Source: Eubacteriales bacterium (GTDB lineage Bacteria > Bacillota > Clostridia > Christensenellales > Aristaeellaceae). From it: a stretch of 64,000 bases of DNA. Both the position numbers and the translations under genes were made by a program. Under the pieces are notes generated by a model, which was not told the origin of the DNA, did no database searches, and saw only the letters and a list, made by a program, of their open reading frames with translations. This document shows positions 55,488-63,763 of the stretch, piece after piece. The DNA lies in contig JAQWCW010000010.1 in assembly GCA_028705775.1 (NCBI GenBank), positions 1 to 64,000 on the forward strand, written 5' to 3'. Every line of letters starts with the position of its first letter. The stretch's first letter is position 1.

Positions 55488-56456
55488 TCAATCAAAGTTT
55501 ATATCCTTGTAGGCAATGGAGGGATCCTCCGGAACGATGGTCGGGTCCTTGATATACGCCTGAAGCGCCTTTGCATTCTTGCCGAAGTTGACGTCAAGAA
55601 TCGCCATGTTTGCGTAGGTTGCGTTCTTCCACGTTCCGTCTATCGGAATCCGTACCTCCTGAACAAGCGAGGAGCGCATTTTATAAAGGCGCATTGCCGC
55701 TTCGTACAGCTCTATTACCGACATATTGGTGCTGAGGTTCGGCGCAATCCTGTCAACAAGGCTCATAGCCTCATCGCTCGTCATATCCTTTGCGTTTTTC
55801 AGAATCGTTTTCAGAACCGTGCGCTGGCGCTGAGTGCGCTGGAACTCGCCGCCGCTGATTTTGCGAATGCGCATATACTGGAGCGCCGTAAAGCCGCTTA
55901 CCATGAACGTTCCCGCCGAGGGAATTTCCTGAATAACAATCTTGTCAAAGCCCCTGTCCTTGAAATACTGCGCTTCCGCCTTTGTTGCGGTAACTTCGAC
56001 TCCGCCTAAAATGTCAACGACGTTGATAACCTGGTCAAAATCTACGCTTACCCATTTGTCAACCTTTATTCCGAAATGCTCCGAAAGGGTTTCCATATAG
56101 GCGTCAAGATTATACTCGCCCGTTTTTTTGTTGAACGAGCCGAAATCGCGGGCAACGCCGTTAATTCTACCCTTATTACCGTTCGGGCGCACAATCAGCG
56201 CATCGCGCATAAGGCTTGTGAGCAGAATCCTGTCGTTCTTCGTGTCGAGCGTTACGATAATCGTAACATCCGTCTGCGGTATCGTCTGCCCCGCCTTGAG
56301 CTGTTTATCAAGGCCGAGAAGAACATAGTGGTATACCCCTTCCGGAGTATCCATTATTTCAACCTCGCCGGACTCGTAAGGAGTCTTTGTGGCGAGCGCC
56401 GTAAGCGGCAGAACGCAGAGCATCAGCGAAAGAACAATACCAATCAGCTTTTTCAC
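55488..56456 (-). CDS. LCP (LytR-CpsA-Psr) family protein
   Basis: A 322-residue membrane-linked enzyme that transfers teichoic acid or capsule polymers to peptidoglycan. An N-terminal signal anchor (1-22) is followed by the LCP domain, with TDVTIIVTLDTKNDRILLTSLMRD and the Arg-rich ISGGEFQRTQRQRTVL, which contacts the lipid phosphate. It stands alone between its own promoter and terminator. Confidence 0.92.
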   Translation of the reverse strand: MKKLIGIVLSLMLCVLPLTALATKTPYESGEVEIMDTPEGVYHYVLLGLDKQLKAGQTIPQTDVTIIVTLDTKNDRILLTSLMRDALIVRPNGNKGRINGVARDFGSFNKKTGEYNLDAYMETLSEHFGIKVDKWVSVDFDQVINVVDILGGVEVTATKAEAQYFKDRGFDKIVIQEIPSAGTFMVSGFTALQYMRIRKISGGEFQRTQRQRTVLKTILKNAKDMTSDEAMSLVDRIAPNLSTNMSVIELYEAAMRLYKMRSSLVQEVRIPIDGTWKNATYANMAILDVNFGKNAKALQAYIKDPTIVPEDPSIAYKDINFD

Positions 56457-56493
56457 AGGTTCTTCCTCGTTTCATGTGTATTTAGGCAAACCT

Positions 56494-56522
56494 ATTATAT
56501 CAGCAATCCGAATCCTTTGCAA
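56494..56522 (-). promoter_or_regulatory. Promoter of the LCP gene
   Basis: On the minus strand TTGCAA and TATAAT separated by 17 bases, 38 bases before the ATG. Confidence 0.75.
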
Positions 56523-56618
56523 CGCGAAAGGCGGAGCGCCGACGCATCTTAGCAATGACAAATACTAAACGCGCAACGGCGGCGTTTTGTTGCAGCCGCC
56601 GATATAACCATATACGAT

Positions 56619-56647
56619 TTGCCGAAAATAATTCTATGTGCTAGAAT
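56619..56647 (+). promoter_or_regulatory. Promoter of gph
   Basis: TTGCCG and TAGAAT with a 17-base spacer, 23 bases before the gph ATG, so the leader is very short. Confidence 0.6.
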
Positions 56648-56669
56648 TCTGTTTCGGAGGGATGTCAAA

Positions 56670-57326
56670 ATGTTTGAAGCGGTTGTTTTTGACCTTGACG
56701 GGACGCTGCTGAATACCCTTGACGATATAGCGGACAGCGTTAATTTTGCCCTTAATGCTTACGGGTTTCCGGAACACCTCCATGAGGAATACAAATACTT
56801 CGTAGGCAACGGCGTTGATAAGCTGATTGAGCGCGCCTTAGGCGAAAACAACAGCCCTTGCAGCTTTACAAAGGTCAAAGCGGAGTATTTAAGGCATTAT
56901 GACAGCAACAGGAACAACCTGACCAAGCCCTACGACGGGATTGAGGAAGCCCTTTCCGCAATGGAAGGGCGCGGAATCAAGCTGCTTGTGCTGTCCAACA
57001 AGCCTGAGCATGACACTTCCGCGATGATACCGAGGCATTTTCCGAGCATACATTTTTCGCTGATACGCGGCGGAAGGGACGGCGTTCCGGTAAAGCCGAA
57101 CCCGCAGGCTGTAAACGAAATGCTTTCGGAGCTTTCTCTGGGCAGACAGAGGGTTCTGTACGTCGGGGACAGCGGAGTTGATATGGAAACTGCAAAAAAC
57201 GCCGAGCTTAAAAGCTGCGGCGTTATATGGGGATTCAGAACGGAAAAGGAGCTTCGCGAATGCGGCGCCTGCCATATTGCACGCAATCCGCAGGAGCTGC
57301 TCAAATTTGCGCTTGAGGAAAGCTGA
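56670..57326 (+). CDS. gph: HAD-family phosphatase, phosphoglycolate phosphatase type
   Basis: A 218-residue HAD hydrolase. [12 protein letters not shown] holds the catalytic Asp, VLSNKP is motif II, and [15 protein letters not shown] is motif IV. The start ATG 56670 has GGAGGG nine bases ahead. It converges on ispDF with a 26-base overlap of coding ends. Phosphoglycolate is the usual substrate of such genes, but other small phosphates are possible. Confidence 0.87.
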   Translation: MFEAVVFDLDGTLLNTLDDIADSVNFALNAYGFPEHLHEEYKYFVGNGVDKLIERALGENNSPCSFTKVKAEYLRHYDSNRNNLTKPYDGIEEALSAMEGRGIKLLVLSNKPEHDTSAMIPRHFPSIHFSLIRGGRDGVPVKPNPQAVNEMLSELSLGRQRVLYVGDSGVDMETAKNAELKSCGVIWGFRTEKELRECGACHIARNPQELLKFALEES

Positions 57327-58470
57327 TTAGGGCAACGGCGCTTGCGGATATTCCCAAGCCTTCGCCCTCAAAGCCAAGCCCCTCCGTCGTTGTCGCCTTT
57401 ACGTTTACAGCGCCTGTATCAATACCGAGATGCGCGGCGATATTCCCGCGCATTTCATCTATATATTTCATAAGCTTAGGCTTCTGCGCAACTATCGTTA
57501 TGTCCGCGTTTTCAACGCTCGCTCCATGCGCGCGTAGAATTTTCACGGTTTCATCAAGCAGCAGAAGGGAGGATATGCCCTTATAGCGCTCGTCGCTGTC
57601 AGGGAAATGCCTTCCGATGTCATGCTCGCCTGCCGCGCCTAGAAGCGCGTCCATAAGCGCATGAAGCGCTACGTCCGCGTCGCTGTGACCCAAAAGACCC
57701 TTCTCGCAGGGAATATCAACGCCGCAAAGAATAAGCTTGCGCCCGGGGACGAGCTTATGCACGTCGAAGCCATGCCCGACGCGGGTTTTAACCGGCAAGA
57801 ATGCTTCCATAAGCCCTATATCCTCCCGTGTGGTTAGCTTTATATTGCGCCTGTCGCCCTCTACAAGCCTTGCCTTTACGCCCGTTTTTTCAATCAGCGC
57901 CGCATCGTCCGTCGTGTCGCTCATATCTGCGGCGTAGGCTTTCATGATTAAAGGATAAGAAAAGCTCTGCGGGGTCTGTATAACAAAAACGCCGCTTCTG
58001 TCAAGCGTTTCGGTTACGTCGCAGTTTTCGTCCGCCCGCTTGATTGTATCAACGCACTTAACGGCGCAGATGCCGCTTCCGTATTCTTTCGCCGCTTCAA
58101 GGCTTCTTTCCACTATCGCGGGAGTTGCAAGCGGACGCGCTCCGTCATGTATAATCACATATTCCGTATCCGGAAGGACTGCCGAAAGACCGTTTTCCAC
58201 CGATTTGCGGCGTGTGTTTCCGCCGATAACCAGCTTTACCGAATTCATCGGGATTACGGCGCTCAGCTGCATTTTCAGCTCGCTTTCGTCCTCCCTGCGG
58301 CAAACGACAATCATTTCGCGCGAAAATGGCATGAGCAAAAGAGCCGAGCGCTGCGCGCAGCTAAGCCTCCTTATCGGGAGCAAAACCTTGTTGACGCTAA
58401 GCCCCATGCGCAATCCGCTACCGCCGCAGACGATAATTGCGGCGGTTTTTTGTTTAAGAGGCGCGTTCAT
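57301..58470 (-). CDS. ispDF: Bifunctional IspD/IspF enzyme
   Basis: Two steps of the methylerythritol phosphate isoprenoid route in one 389-residue chain. Residues about 1-225 are IspD (CDP-ME synthase; [23 protein letters not shown]). About 230-389 are IspF (MECDP synthase; [36 protein letters not shown]). The fusion is known in several bacteria, including some Clostridia. It overlaps rqcP by four bases. Confidence 0.95.
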   Translation of the reverse strand: MNAPLKQKTAAIIVCGGSGLRMGLSVNKVLLPIRRLSCAQRSALLLMPFSREMIVVCRREDESELKMQLSAVIPMNSVKLVIGGNTRRKSVENGLSAVLPDTEYVIIHDGARPLATPAIVERSLEAAKEYGSGICAVKCVDTIKRADENCDVTETLDRSGVFVIQTPQSFSYPLIMKAYAADMSDTTDDAALIEKTGVKARLVEGDRRNIKLTTREDIGLMEAFLPVKTRVGHGFDVHKLVPGRKLILCGVDIPCEKGLLGHSDADVALHALMDALLGAAGEHDIGRHFPDSDERYKGISSLLLLDETVKILRAHGASVENADITIVAQKPKLMKYIDEMRGNIAAHLGIDTGAVNVKATTTEGLGFEGEGLGISASAVALISFPQAQI

Positions 58471-58739
58471 CCGCGCTCCTTAATCGTTTCCGCGTCCTCC
58501 TCAAGAACGCGGTACATACTGTCTGCGTTCTGCTTAGTCGCGTGTTCGTTTATAGAAACGATTTCATAGCGGCCATAATGGTCGCCGAAACGGATTTCGA
58601 GCTTATCGCCTTCCTTGACCTCAGCGCCCGGCTTCGCCTGCCTGCCGTTTAGCGAAACGCGCCCGCCAGAGCAGGCTTCGTTTGCCACAGTGCGCCTTTT
58701 GATAATCCTCGAAACCTTCAGGTATTTGTCAAGCCTCAT
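58467..58739 (-). CDS. rqcP: RqcP (YabO), S4-domain ribosome quality control factor
   Basis: A 90-residue RNA-binding protein that works with RqcH on stalled 50S subunits to add alanine tails. The S4 domain is [19 protein letters not shown]. The ATG at 58739 has GGAGG ahead, four codons later than a TTG alternative. In Bacillus it also lies downstream of spoVT, spoVB-like and mazG genes, as here. Confidence 0.9.
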   Translation of the reverse strand: MRLDKYLKVSRIIKRRTVANEACSGGRVSLNGRQAKPGAEVKEGDKLEIRFGDHYGRYEIVSINEHATKQNADSMYRVLEEDAETIKERG

Positions 58740-58756
58740 AATATCCTCCAAAATAA

Positions 58757-58788
58757 AAAGGGTCTATACCGCAAGGTATAGACCCTTT
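58757..58788 (-). terminator. Terminator after hup, with GCAA tetraloop
   Basis: A perfect 14-base stem, AAAGGGTCTATACC and its complement, closed by a four-base loop, with TTTTTATTTT on the minus strand. It sits between hup and rqcP, so rqcP depends on read-through or its own promoter. Confidence 0.92.
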
Positions 58789-58800
58789 GCATACAACAGC

Positions 58801-59076
58801 TTAGCCGTTGACAAGCTCCTTAAGAGCCTTGCCGGCCTTGAAAACAGGAGCCTTGGAAGCGGCAATCTGAATTTCCTCGCCGGTGCGGGGATTGCGGGCC
58901 TTGCGAGCGGGACGGGACTTGGTCTCAAAAGAGCCAAAGCCAACCAGCAGCACCTTGTCGTCAGCCTTAAGCGCGTCGCTGATGACGGAAACGGTCGCGT
59001 TCAGCGCCGCCTCGGCATCCTTCTTGGTAAGTCCGGTCTTCGCCGCGATGGCGGCGCTCAGTTCAGTCTTGTTCAT
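58801..59076 (-). CDS. hup: HU-type DNA-binding protein
   Basis: A 91-residue nucleoid protein that bends DNA as a dimer. Signature: VGFGSFETKSRPARKARNPRTGEEI-like residues, within 46-70, and MNKTELSAAIAAKTGLTKKD at the N terminus. The ATG at 59076 has AGGAGG ahead. It is strongly terminated and so produced in excess over the next gene. Confidence 0.96.
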   Translation of the reverse strand: MNKTELSAAIAAKTGLTKKDAEAALNATVSVISDALKADDKVLLVGFGSFETKSRPARKARNPRTGEEIQIAASKAPVFKAGKALKELVNG

Positions 59077-59281
59077 TCTCAGTAGAACCTCCTTATCGTT
59101 TTTGGCTTTATGCGCTCCGTATTCTCGAAGCGGCGATTCTTCCGCTTGCCCAGAGCAATCAAAACAGCTTTGGGCTAATGACAAAATCCGCAATCGGATT
59201 ATCTGCCAACTCGGAAGAAATCAACAATGTTTATCGGGCAGCAGATGAAATACCGCAGTTACATTAATTCTGTAACAAACA

Positions 59282-60724
59282 CTAATGTATCGCGGAATCA
59301 CTATCAGCCTTTACCCTTACCCAGTATACATCCATTTCCGTTAAAGTCAAGCATTCCAGCGATTTTCCATCGCTTAAAATCAATTTTTCCATGCTTTCAA
59401 AACGGCGGACAAACTTATCAACGGCACTTTTAAGCACAATTTCGGGCGAAAGCGACGAAAGCCGCACAACATTTACGACGGAAAGCAGCAAATCGCCCAG
59501 CTCCTCGGCAGGATCTCTGCCCGCTTTCAGCTCCTCCAGCACCTCGTTTGCTTCCTCGTGAACCTTCTCCAGCGCTTCTTCGGGCTTCTGCCAGTCAAAG
59601 CCGACCTTGCGCGCCTTATCCTGAACCTTTTCCGCTCTCATCAGCGCGGGGAAGGAGGCGGGAATATCGCGCATCGCTTCGGCTACGCTCGAAAGCCCCT
59701 TTTCGGCGCGCTTTACATTCTCCCAGTTCAGGTTCACGGCATCGGCGCTTTCAAGCTTGCGCGAGCCGAAAATATGCTCGTGGCGGCGAATCATTTTTTT
59801 GCACTCGGAGGTAGCGACGTCTTTAATATCGAACTCCCCATGCTTTTCGGCAAGGCAGGCGTGGAAAACCACCTGAAGCAGAACGTCGCCCAGCTCGTCG
59901 CACATTTTGTCGGTATCGCCCGAATCTATCGCGTCAACCGTTTCATAGGCTTCTTCAATCAGATACTTCCTGAGGCTTTCGTGGGTCTGCTCCCTGTCCC
60001 AAGGGCAGCCGTTCTCGCCAAGCAGGATTCCGAGAATTCCGCAAAGGTCGGAAACCGTATATCCCTCGCGCTTATCAAGCGAAGCGGCGGGAACATAAAC
60101 GGACGATGTATGGTCGTATTCCTTGCGCCTGTCCAGCTCGGCAAGCTCGATTTCGCTCATCCTCTGTCCGCGCTCATAATAGATTTTTTGCTCGGGCGCA
60201 AAAATACGCGAAAGCTTGAGCTTCACATCGCCCGCAAGTATCCGCGAGTTTATTTCGGTTATTACGATTGGCATGTCCGGCTGAAGCATATTTTCGGAAA
60301 ACGAATTTGCGGAAACAGAAAGCACGCCGGCCATAGTTTCAGCTCCGTGCGACAGCGCGCGCGCTTCAACCGCGGACGCTTCCGAAACGCCCGGAAGTAT
60401 GCTCAGCTTTATGCTTTCTCCCGCCCTCTTTGCAAGACGCTTGACGCCCTCGTCGCGTGACGCGTCAAAAACGGCGTAGCAAAGCGGCGCAGCGGCAATA
60501 AGGCGCTCCGCGATTCTATCGGCAAGCGTATCGAAATCCTCCGCCGCATCGTACAAATCATCCATCGTAGAAAAGCCTACGCCTTCGCGCTTGAGCAGCT
60601 CCGCAGCCGGCATTCTGTCGCTTAATATGAACACCCTTCGCGCGCTTTTGATTGCAGAAAGGGCGCGGACGGTAATATCCTCCGGATGCCCGCAACCAAG
60701 CGAAACAACGGTTATATCAGTCAT
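59282..60724 (-). CDS. mazG: MazG with N-terminal SAM-methylase-like domain (YabN)
   Basis: A 480-residue YabN-type fusion. Residues 1-210 are a tetrapyrrole methylase-like domain (VVSLGCGHPEDITVRAL; catalytic role unknown) and 225-480 are the MazG nucleoside triphosphate pyrophosphohydrolase, with two MazG repeats; first metal motif EEAYETVDAI...DELGD and second EEANEVLEEL...EELGD. It starts at ATG 60724, overlapping the flippase stop by eight bases. It clears damaged or alarmone-type nucleotides. Confidence 0.92.
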   Translation of the reverse strand: MTDITVVSLGCGHPEDITVRALSAIKSARRVFILSDRMPAAELLKREGVGFSTMDDLYDAAEDFDTLADRIAERLIAAAPLCYAVFDASRDEGVKRLAKRAGESIKLSILPGVSEASAVEARALSHGAETMAGVLSVSANSFSENMLQPDMPIVITEINSRILAGDVKLKLSRIFAPEQKIYYERGQRMSEIELAELDRRKEYDHTSSVYVPAASLDKREGYTVSDLCGILGILLGENGCPWDREQTHESLRKYLIEEAYETVDAIDSGDTDKMCDELGDVLLQVVFHACLAEKHGEFDIKDVATSECKKMIRRHEHIFGSRKLESADAVNLNWENVKRAEKGLSSVAEAMRDIPASFPALMRAEKVQDKARKVGFDWQKPEEALEKVHEEANEVLEELKAGRDPAEELGDLLLSVVNVVRLSSLSPEIVLKSAVDKFVRRFESMEKLILSDGKSLECLTLTEMDVYWVRVKADSDSAIH

Positions 60725-62342
60725 CGCTTTCATCCTCCGCACGTTTGTAAATACGCAATTTCAGCATAAGCTTTTCAAGCTTCCGTCCTGCGGGAAGCAG
60801 ATGCACCTCGGAGCGCGGCATCGCTCCCGTAACAATTATAGCCGCGAGATAAACGACAACCGCAAGAATGATTAGCAGGATAGTCGCTATCGTTCCCGTT
60901 CCGATTAGCTTCATTCCGCCGTAGAGCGCCGCGCCCATTATGAGCGTTGCAAGAATCGGCTTGACGATAAGCGCAATGAAATCAAACTTTGTTTTGGTAT
61001 ACTTCATGCAGAAATAGATGTTCGGAACCATGCTGACCGTATAGCAGGCGACGGACGAGAGCGGCGCGCCGAAAATATTGATGTCAGGATTGACGACGAG
61101 GAAATAGTTAAGGGTAATCTTTACGACAACGCCCGCAATAAGCGTATACATCGGGATATACTGGCGGCCCAAGCCCTGAAGTATGCTGCTTGTTGCCTGA
61201 ACTGTTGTAAACAGCACTATTGTAATCGCGCTGATGTGAAGCAGATTCGCCGCTGCAATCTGCTCGCCGAAGGAATATGCGCCGTAGAGCATTTCGATAA
61301 TCGGCTGAGCGAGCATTCCAAGGCCCAAGCCGCACGGAAATCCGACAAGGAAGGCAAACCGAAGCCCCGTATTGGTATTCCTGCGCAAAGTGCGCCTGTC
61401 GCCCCTTGCGCTCGCGGCGGAAATTGCGGGAACAAGAGTCAGGCTGATTGCGATTGAAAGCGCGGTAGGGACATTGATAAGCGGTATTACGATTCCCGAA
61501 TACAAGCCGTACAGATTGCGGGAATACGGAAGGTCAAAGCCGGCGGTCAGCAGGCGGTTGACTATCATCGCCGCGTCAATCTGACCCGCAAAGGGTACTA
61601 TGCAGGCGGAAAGAGTAATCGGGATTGCGATTATAACAAGCTTTTTGATTATCTTGCCCGTGGCTTCGGAAGGAGTATTCTCCGCCTGCTCAAGCCGCGA
61701 AAACTCGGGCATTGAGCGGCGCTTGACAAACATCATATAAAGAAGGGCAATTCCCTCGACGATTGACGTGCCGAGAAGCGCGCCCGCCGCGCCGTAAGCG
61801 ATTCCCTTGCTTGCGCCGAGAGCCGCAAGCGGCAGCGCGACAAAAACCTTGCCAAGCTGCTCGATAACCTGAGAATATGCCGTCGGGCCCATCTTCTGCC
61901 TGCCCTGAAGAAAGCCCCTGTATGCGCTCATCGTGCAAACCATCCAGAGCGAGGGAGCTATCGCGATATATCCAAGGCGGGTTTCAGGGTCGGCAACCAT
62001 TGCGGAAAGGAGCGAGGAGCCGAATATCATAATAAGCATCGAAAGAACGCCAAGCGCCGTCAAAAGGCGCGAAGCAATTCGGAAGGTTCTGAGCGCTCCC
62101 GCAGGGTCCTTCCTTGCTATATGCTCGCTCACAAGGCGCGAAACCGCAACGGGTATTCCCGCCGACGATATCTGCAAAAGCAGAGTATACGTCGGGAAAA
62201 CAAGCTGATATGTGCCGATTCCCTCGCCGCCGATAATATTGCTCAGCGGTATACGGAAAAAGATTCCTATCAGCTTCGCGATTATGCCCATTACGCTCAG
62301 TATGGTTACGCCGCCGATTATACTTTTCTGAGTCTTTGTCAT
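60717..62342 (-). CDS. spoVB: SpoVB/MurJ-like lipid-linked oligosaccharide flippase
   Basis: A 541-residue MATE-superfamily membrane protein with about 14 segments. It shows ARLIGIFFRIPLSNIIGGEGIGTYQLVFP-type N-terminal sequence (residues 19-47) and later GLGRQYIPMYTLIAGVVVK. SpoVB is needed for spore cortex; the B. subtilis paralogue YabM sits in the same neighbourhood. The ATG at 62342 with GAGGGAG ahead is chosen. Confidence 0.88.
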   Translation of the reverse strand: MTKTQKSIIGGVTILSVMGIIAKLIGIFFRIPLSNIIGGEGIGTYQLVFPTYTLLLQISSAGIPVAVSRLVSEHIARKDPAGALRTFRIASRLLTALGVLSMLIMIFGSSLLSAMVADPETRLGYIAIAPSLWMVCTMSAYRGFLQGRQKMGPTAYSQVIEQLGKVFVALPLAALGASKGIAYGAAGALLGTSIVEGIALLYMMFVKRRSMPEFSRLEQAENTPSEATGKIIKKLVIIAIPITLSACIVPFAGQIDAAMIVNRLLTAGFDLPYSRNLYGLYSGIVIPLINVPTALSIAISLTLVPAISAASARGDRRTLRRNTNTGLRFAFLVGFPCGLGLGMLAQPIIEMLYGAYSFGEQIAAANLLHISAITIVLFTTVQATSSILQGLGRQYIPMYTLIAGVVVKITLNYFLVVNPDINIFGAPLSSVACYTVSMVPNIYFCMKYTKTKFDFIALIVKPILATLIMGAALYGGMKLIGTGTIATILLIILAVVVYLAAIIVTGAMPRSEVHLLPAGRKLEKLMLKLRIYKRAEDESDD

Positions 62343-62440
62343 ATGCTCCCTCAACAGCACGGCAGATTATATGCTTTCAGGCAGTAAGGCGCAGTTTTCC
62401 GGCTCAAGCGCCCTTTAGCGGCTTATTACACTAACAAGGA

Positions 62441-62464
62441 GAGCTTTTGCAATCGCAAAAGCTC
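62441..62464. other. Perfect 10-base hairpin in the spoVT-spoVB space
   Basis: GAGCTTTTGC, loop AATC, GCAAAAGCTC. No T-run follows on the minus strand, so it looks less like a terminator than an RNA processing or stability element within the spoVT-spoVB transcript. The rest of 62343-62536 shows nothing else I can name. Confidence 0.55.
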
Positions 62465-62523
62465 CCTCTCGCCCTTTTGCATACAAGGGTGATTATAATG
62501 CATTTCCCGAAAAATGAAAAGCG

Positions 62524-62536
62524 TTATTGCTCCATT
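62524..62536. repeat. 13-base direct repeat, outer copy of the spoVT 3' end
   Basis: TTATTGCTCCATT, identical to bases 62746-62758. On the minus strand it reads AATGGAGCAATAA, the last codons and stop of spoVT. Confidence 0.85.
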
Positions 62537-62745
62537 CGGTGTTGAGCTATGCCGAAGGACTGAACCATAGTTCCATTTTTACCCGTTTTAACCCCACCGA
62601 CTTTTCGTTTTCAACACCCCTGCTCGCTCAAAAGCCGTCTATCGCTAGGAGACAAGCAAAACGGCGAGGGAGTTTACTCGGAGGTAAATGACCGAGCTGT
62701 TTTGCGATGGCGACACCGCGAGAGGCGGGTTTTCAGCGAGCAGGT
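62537..62745 (-). mobile_element. 209-base double-hairpin insertion between copies of the spoVT 3' end
   Basis: The segment between the 13-base direct repeats is filled by two abutting inverted-repeat structures: GGTGTTGA (62538)/TCAACACC (62611) with inner CTATG/CATAG, and CCTGCTCGCT (62619)/AGCGAGCAGG (62735) with inner GCAAAAC/GTTTTGC and CTCGG/CCGAG. No reading frame of note. It follows the spoVT stop at once. The simplest reading is a non-coding mobile element (MITE-like or an att-flanked remnant) that duplicated its target and thereby kept spoVT intact. As RNA it would be a long folded 3' region of spoVT mRNA. Confidence 0.65.
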
Positions 62746-62758
62746 TTATTGCTCCATT
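62746..62758. repeat. 13-base direct repeat, inner copy within spoVT
   Basis: The matching copy of bases 62524-62536; it encodes the end of SpoVT (Met-Glu-Gln-stop). Confidence 0.85.
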
Positions 62759-63300
62759 TGGCGAGCCACTATCCCCGCCGCAGTTTCCGCAACCTTGATT
62801 TCCGTATCGCCCATTTTAATTCCGTTTTCCTTGCTGAGCAGGACAACCGCGCCGATTGGCTCGCCGTCCGCGATGATGGGCGTAATGACCTGCGCGGTAT
62901 AGCCGTTCGCATCGTCGTCCTGCGTTACCGTTACAGCCTTGCCCCCGCCGCTTTTGTTAATCGCAATCGTCTGCCTTCCCGCAATCGCGCTTTCCATTTC
63001 GCGGCTTATCGGCTTATCAAACAAATCCTTTTTCGTGCTTCCGCTTGCGGCGACAACCTGGTCTCTGTCCGTTATGCAGGCAATATGCCCCATTGCGCGA
63101 AACAGCGACTCGGTATAATCCTTCGCAAACGGAGTCATTTCCCCTATCGGCGAATACTTCTTGAGTATTACCTCGCCGTCGCGGTCTGTGTAAATCTCCA
63201 GCGGGTCGCCCTCGCGTATGCGCAGAGTGCGCCTGATTTCCTTCGGAATTACCACGCGCCCAAGCTCGTCTATCCGCCTAACTATACCCGTTGCCCTCAT
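62746..63300 (-). CDS. spoVT: Stage V sporulation protein T
   Basis: A 184-residue transcription factor for late forespore genes. Residues 1-50 form an AbrB-type swapped-hairpin DNA-binding domain (ATGIVRRIDELGRVVIPKEI), and about 60-184 a GAF-like sensor. The ATG at 63300 has AGGAGC eight bases ahead. It heads the block spoVT, spoVB-like, mazG, hup, rqcP, as in Bacillus. Its last four codons are duplicated downstream by an inserted element. Confidence 0.95.
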   Translation of the reverse strand: MRATGIVRRIDELGRVVIPKEIRRTLRIREGDPLEIYTDRDGEVILKKYSPIGEMTPFAKDYTESLFRAMGHIACITDRDQVVAASGSTKKDLFDKPISREMESAIAGRQTIAINKSGGGKAVTVTQDDDANGYTAQVITPIIADGEPIGAVVLLSKENGIKMGDTEIKVAETAAGIVARQMEQ

Positions 63301-63446
63301 AAAATCGCTCCTTGCATTTTGGATTTTCGTGCAATGCAAGTGTTTGTAAACGCAGGCGAATTATGCAACGGCGCAGGCAGGTGTATTCTGCCATATTTCG
63401 CGTTTCCTGCCTTTGAGTCTCATCCGAAAAAAATTTTGAAAACATC

Positions 63447-63477
63447 TTGACTTAGAGTTAACTCCAGATTGTATAAT
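63447..63477 (+). promoter_or_regulatory. MerR-type promoter with 19-base spacer and palindrome
   Basis: TTGACT at 63447 and TATAAT at 63472 are 19 bases apart, and a perfect palindrome, GAGTTAACTC (63455-63464), lies between them. Long spacers with a central dyad are the mark of promoters activated by MerR-family regulators. Only a 12-codon frame (63487-63525, start MKIKTIPLRH) follows before a structured region, so its original target appears to be missing. Confidence 0.7.
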
Positions 63478-63571
63478 GAAGGTGCGATGAAGATAAAAAC
63501 TATACCCCTACGGCATAAACGGTAAATTGTACGGTTTCTGTATTACATCGGCGACACCTCCTTTCAGGCAT

Positions 63572-63605
63572 AAAATAAGGCAAATCGTGTTTTTCACGAC
63601 TTGCC
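63572..63605. terminator. Hairpin before the accessory gene
   Basis: GGCAAATCGTG and its near-complement CACGACTTGCC pair around a TTTTT loop. It lacks a clear T-run on the plus strand and could stop transcription from the MerR-type promoter or isolate the accessory gene. Confidence 0.4.
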
Positions 63606-63623
63606 CGAAAACGATGAAATTTG

Positions 63624-63652
63624 TTGCAAATTTACAAAAAGTGTGGTATACT
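63624..63652 (+). promoter_or_regulatory. Promoter of the accessory gene
   Basis: TTGCAA at 63624 and TATACT at 63647 with a 17-base spacer, 112 bases before the ATG at 63764. Confidence 0.7.
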
Positions 63653-63763
63653 AATAATTGATTTATGGCGGTTTTGCGGGCGGCATAATCTAATAGAACG
63701 TCATGAATGAATAATTCCGGAATAACATGAGTTTAAAATAAGAACGGATTAGGAAATGAAAAT

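Noticed and set aside
62619-62744. Nested repeats after spoVT considered as a CRISPR array or as a terminator.
   Set aside because: The repeats are inverted, not regularly spaced direct units, and there is no T-run or cas gene.
63538-63571. Good AAAGGAGGTG ribosome-site-like sequence on the minus strand near 63560, followed by ATG.
   Set aside because: The ATG is directly followed by TAA, and the other nearby starts give no open frame. At most it is a relic.
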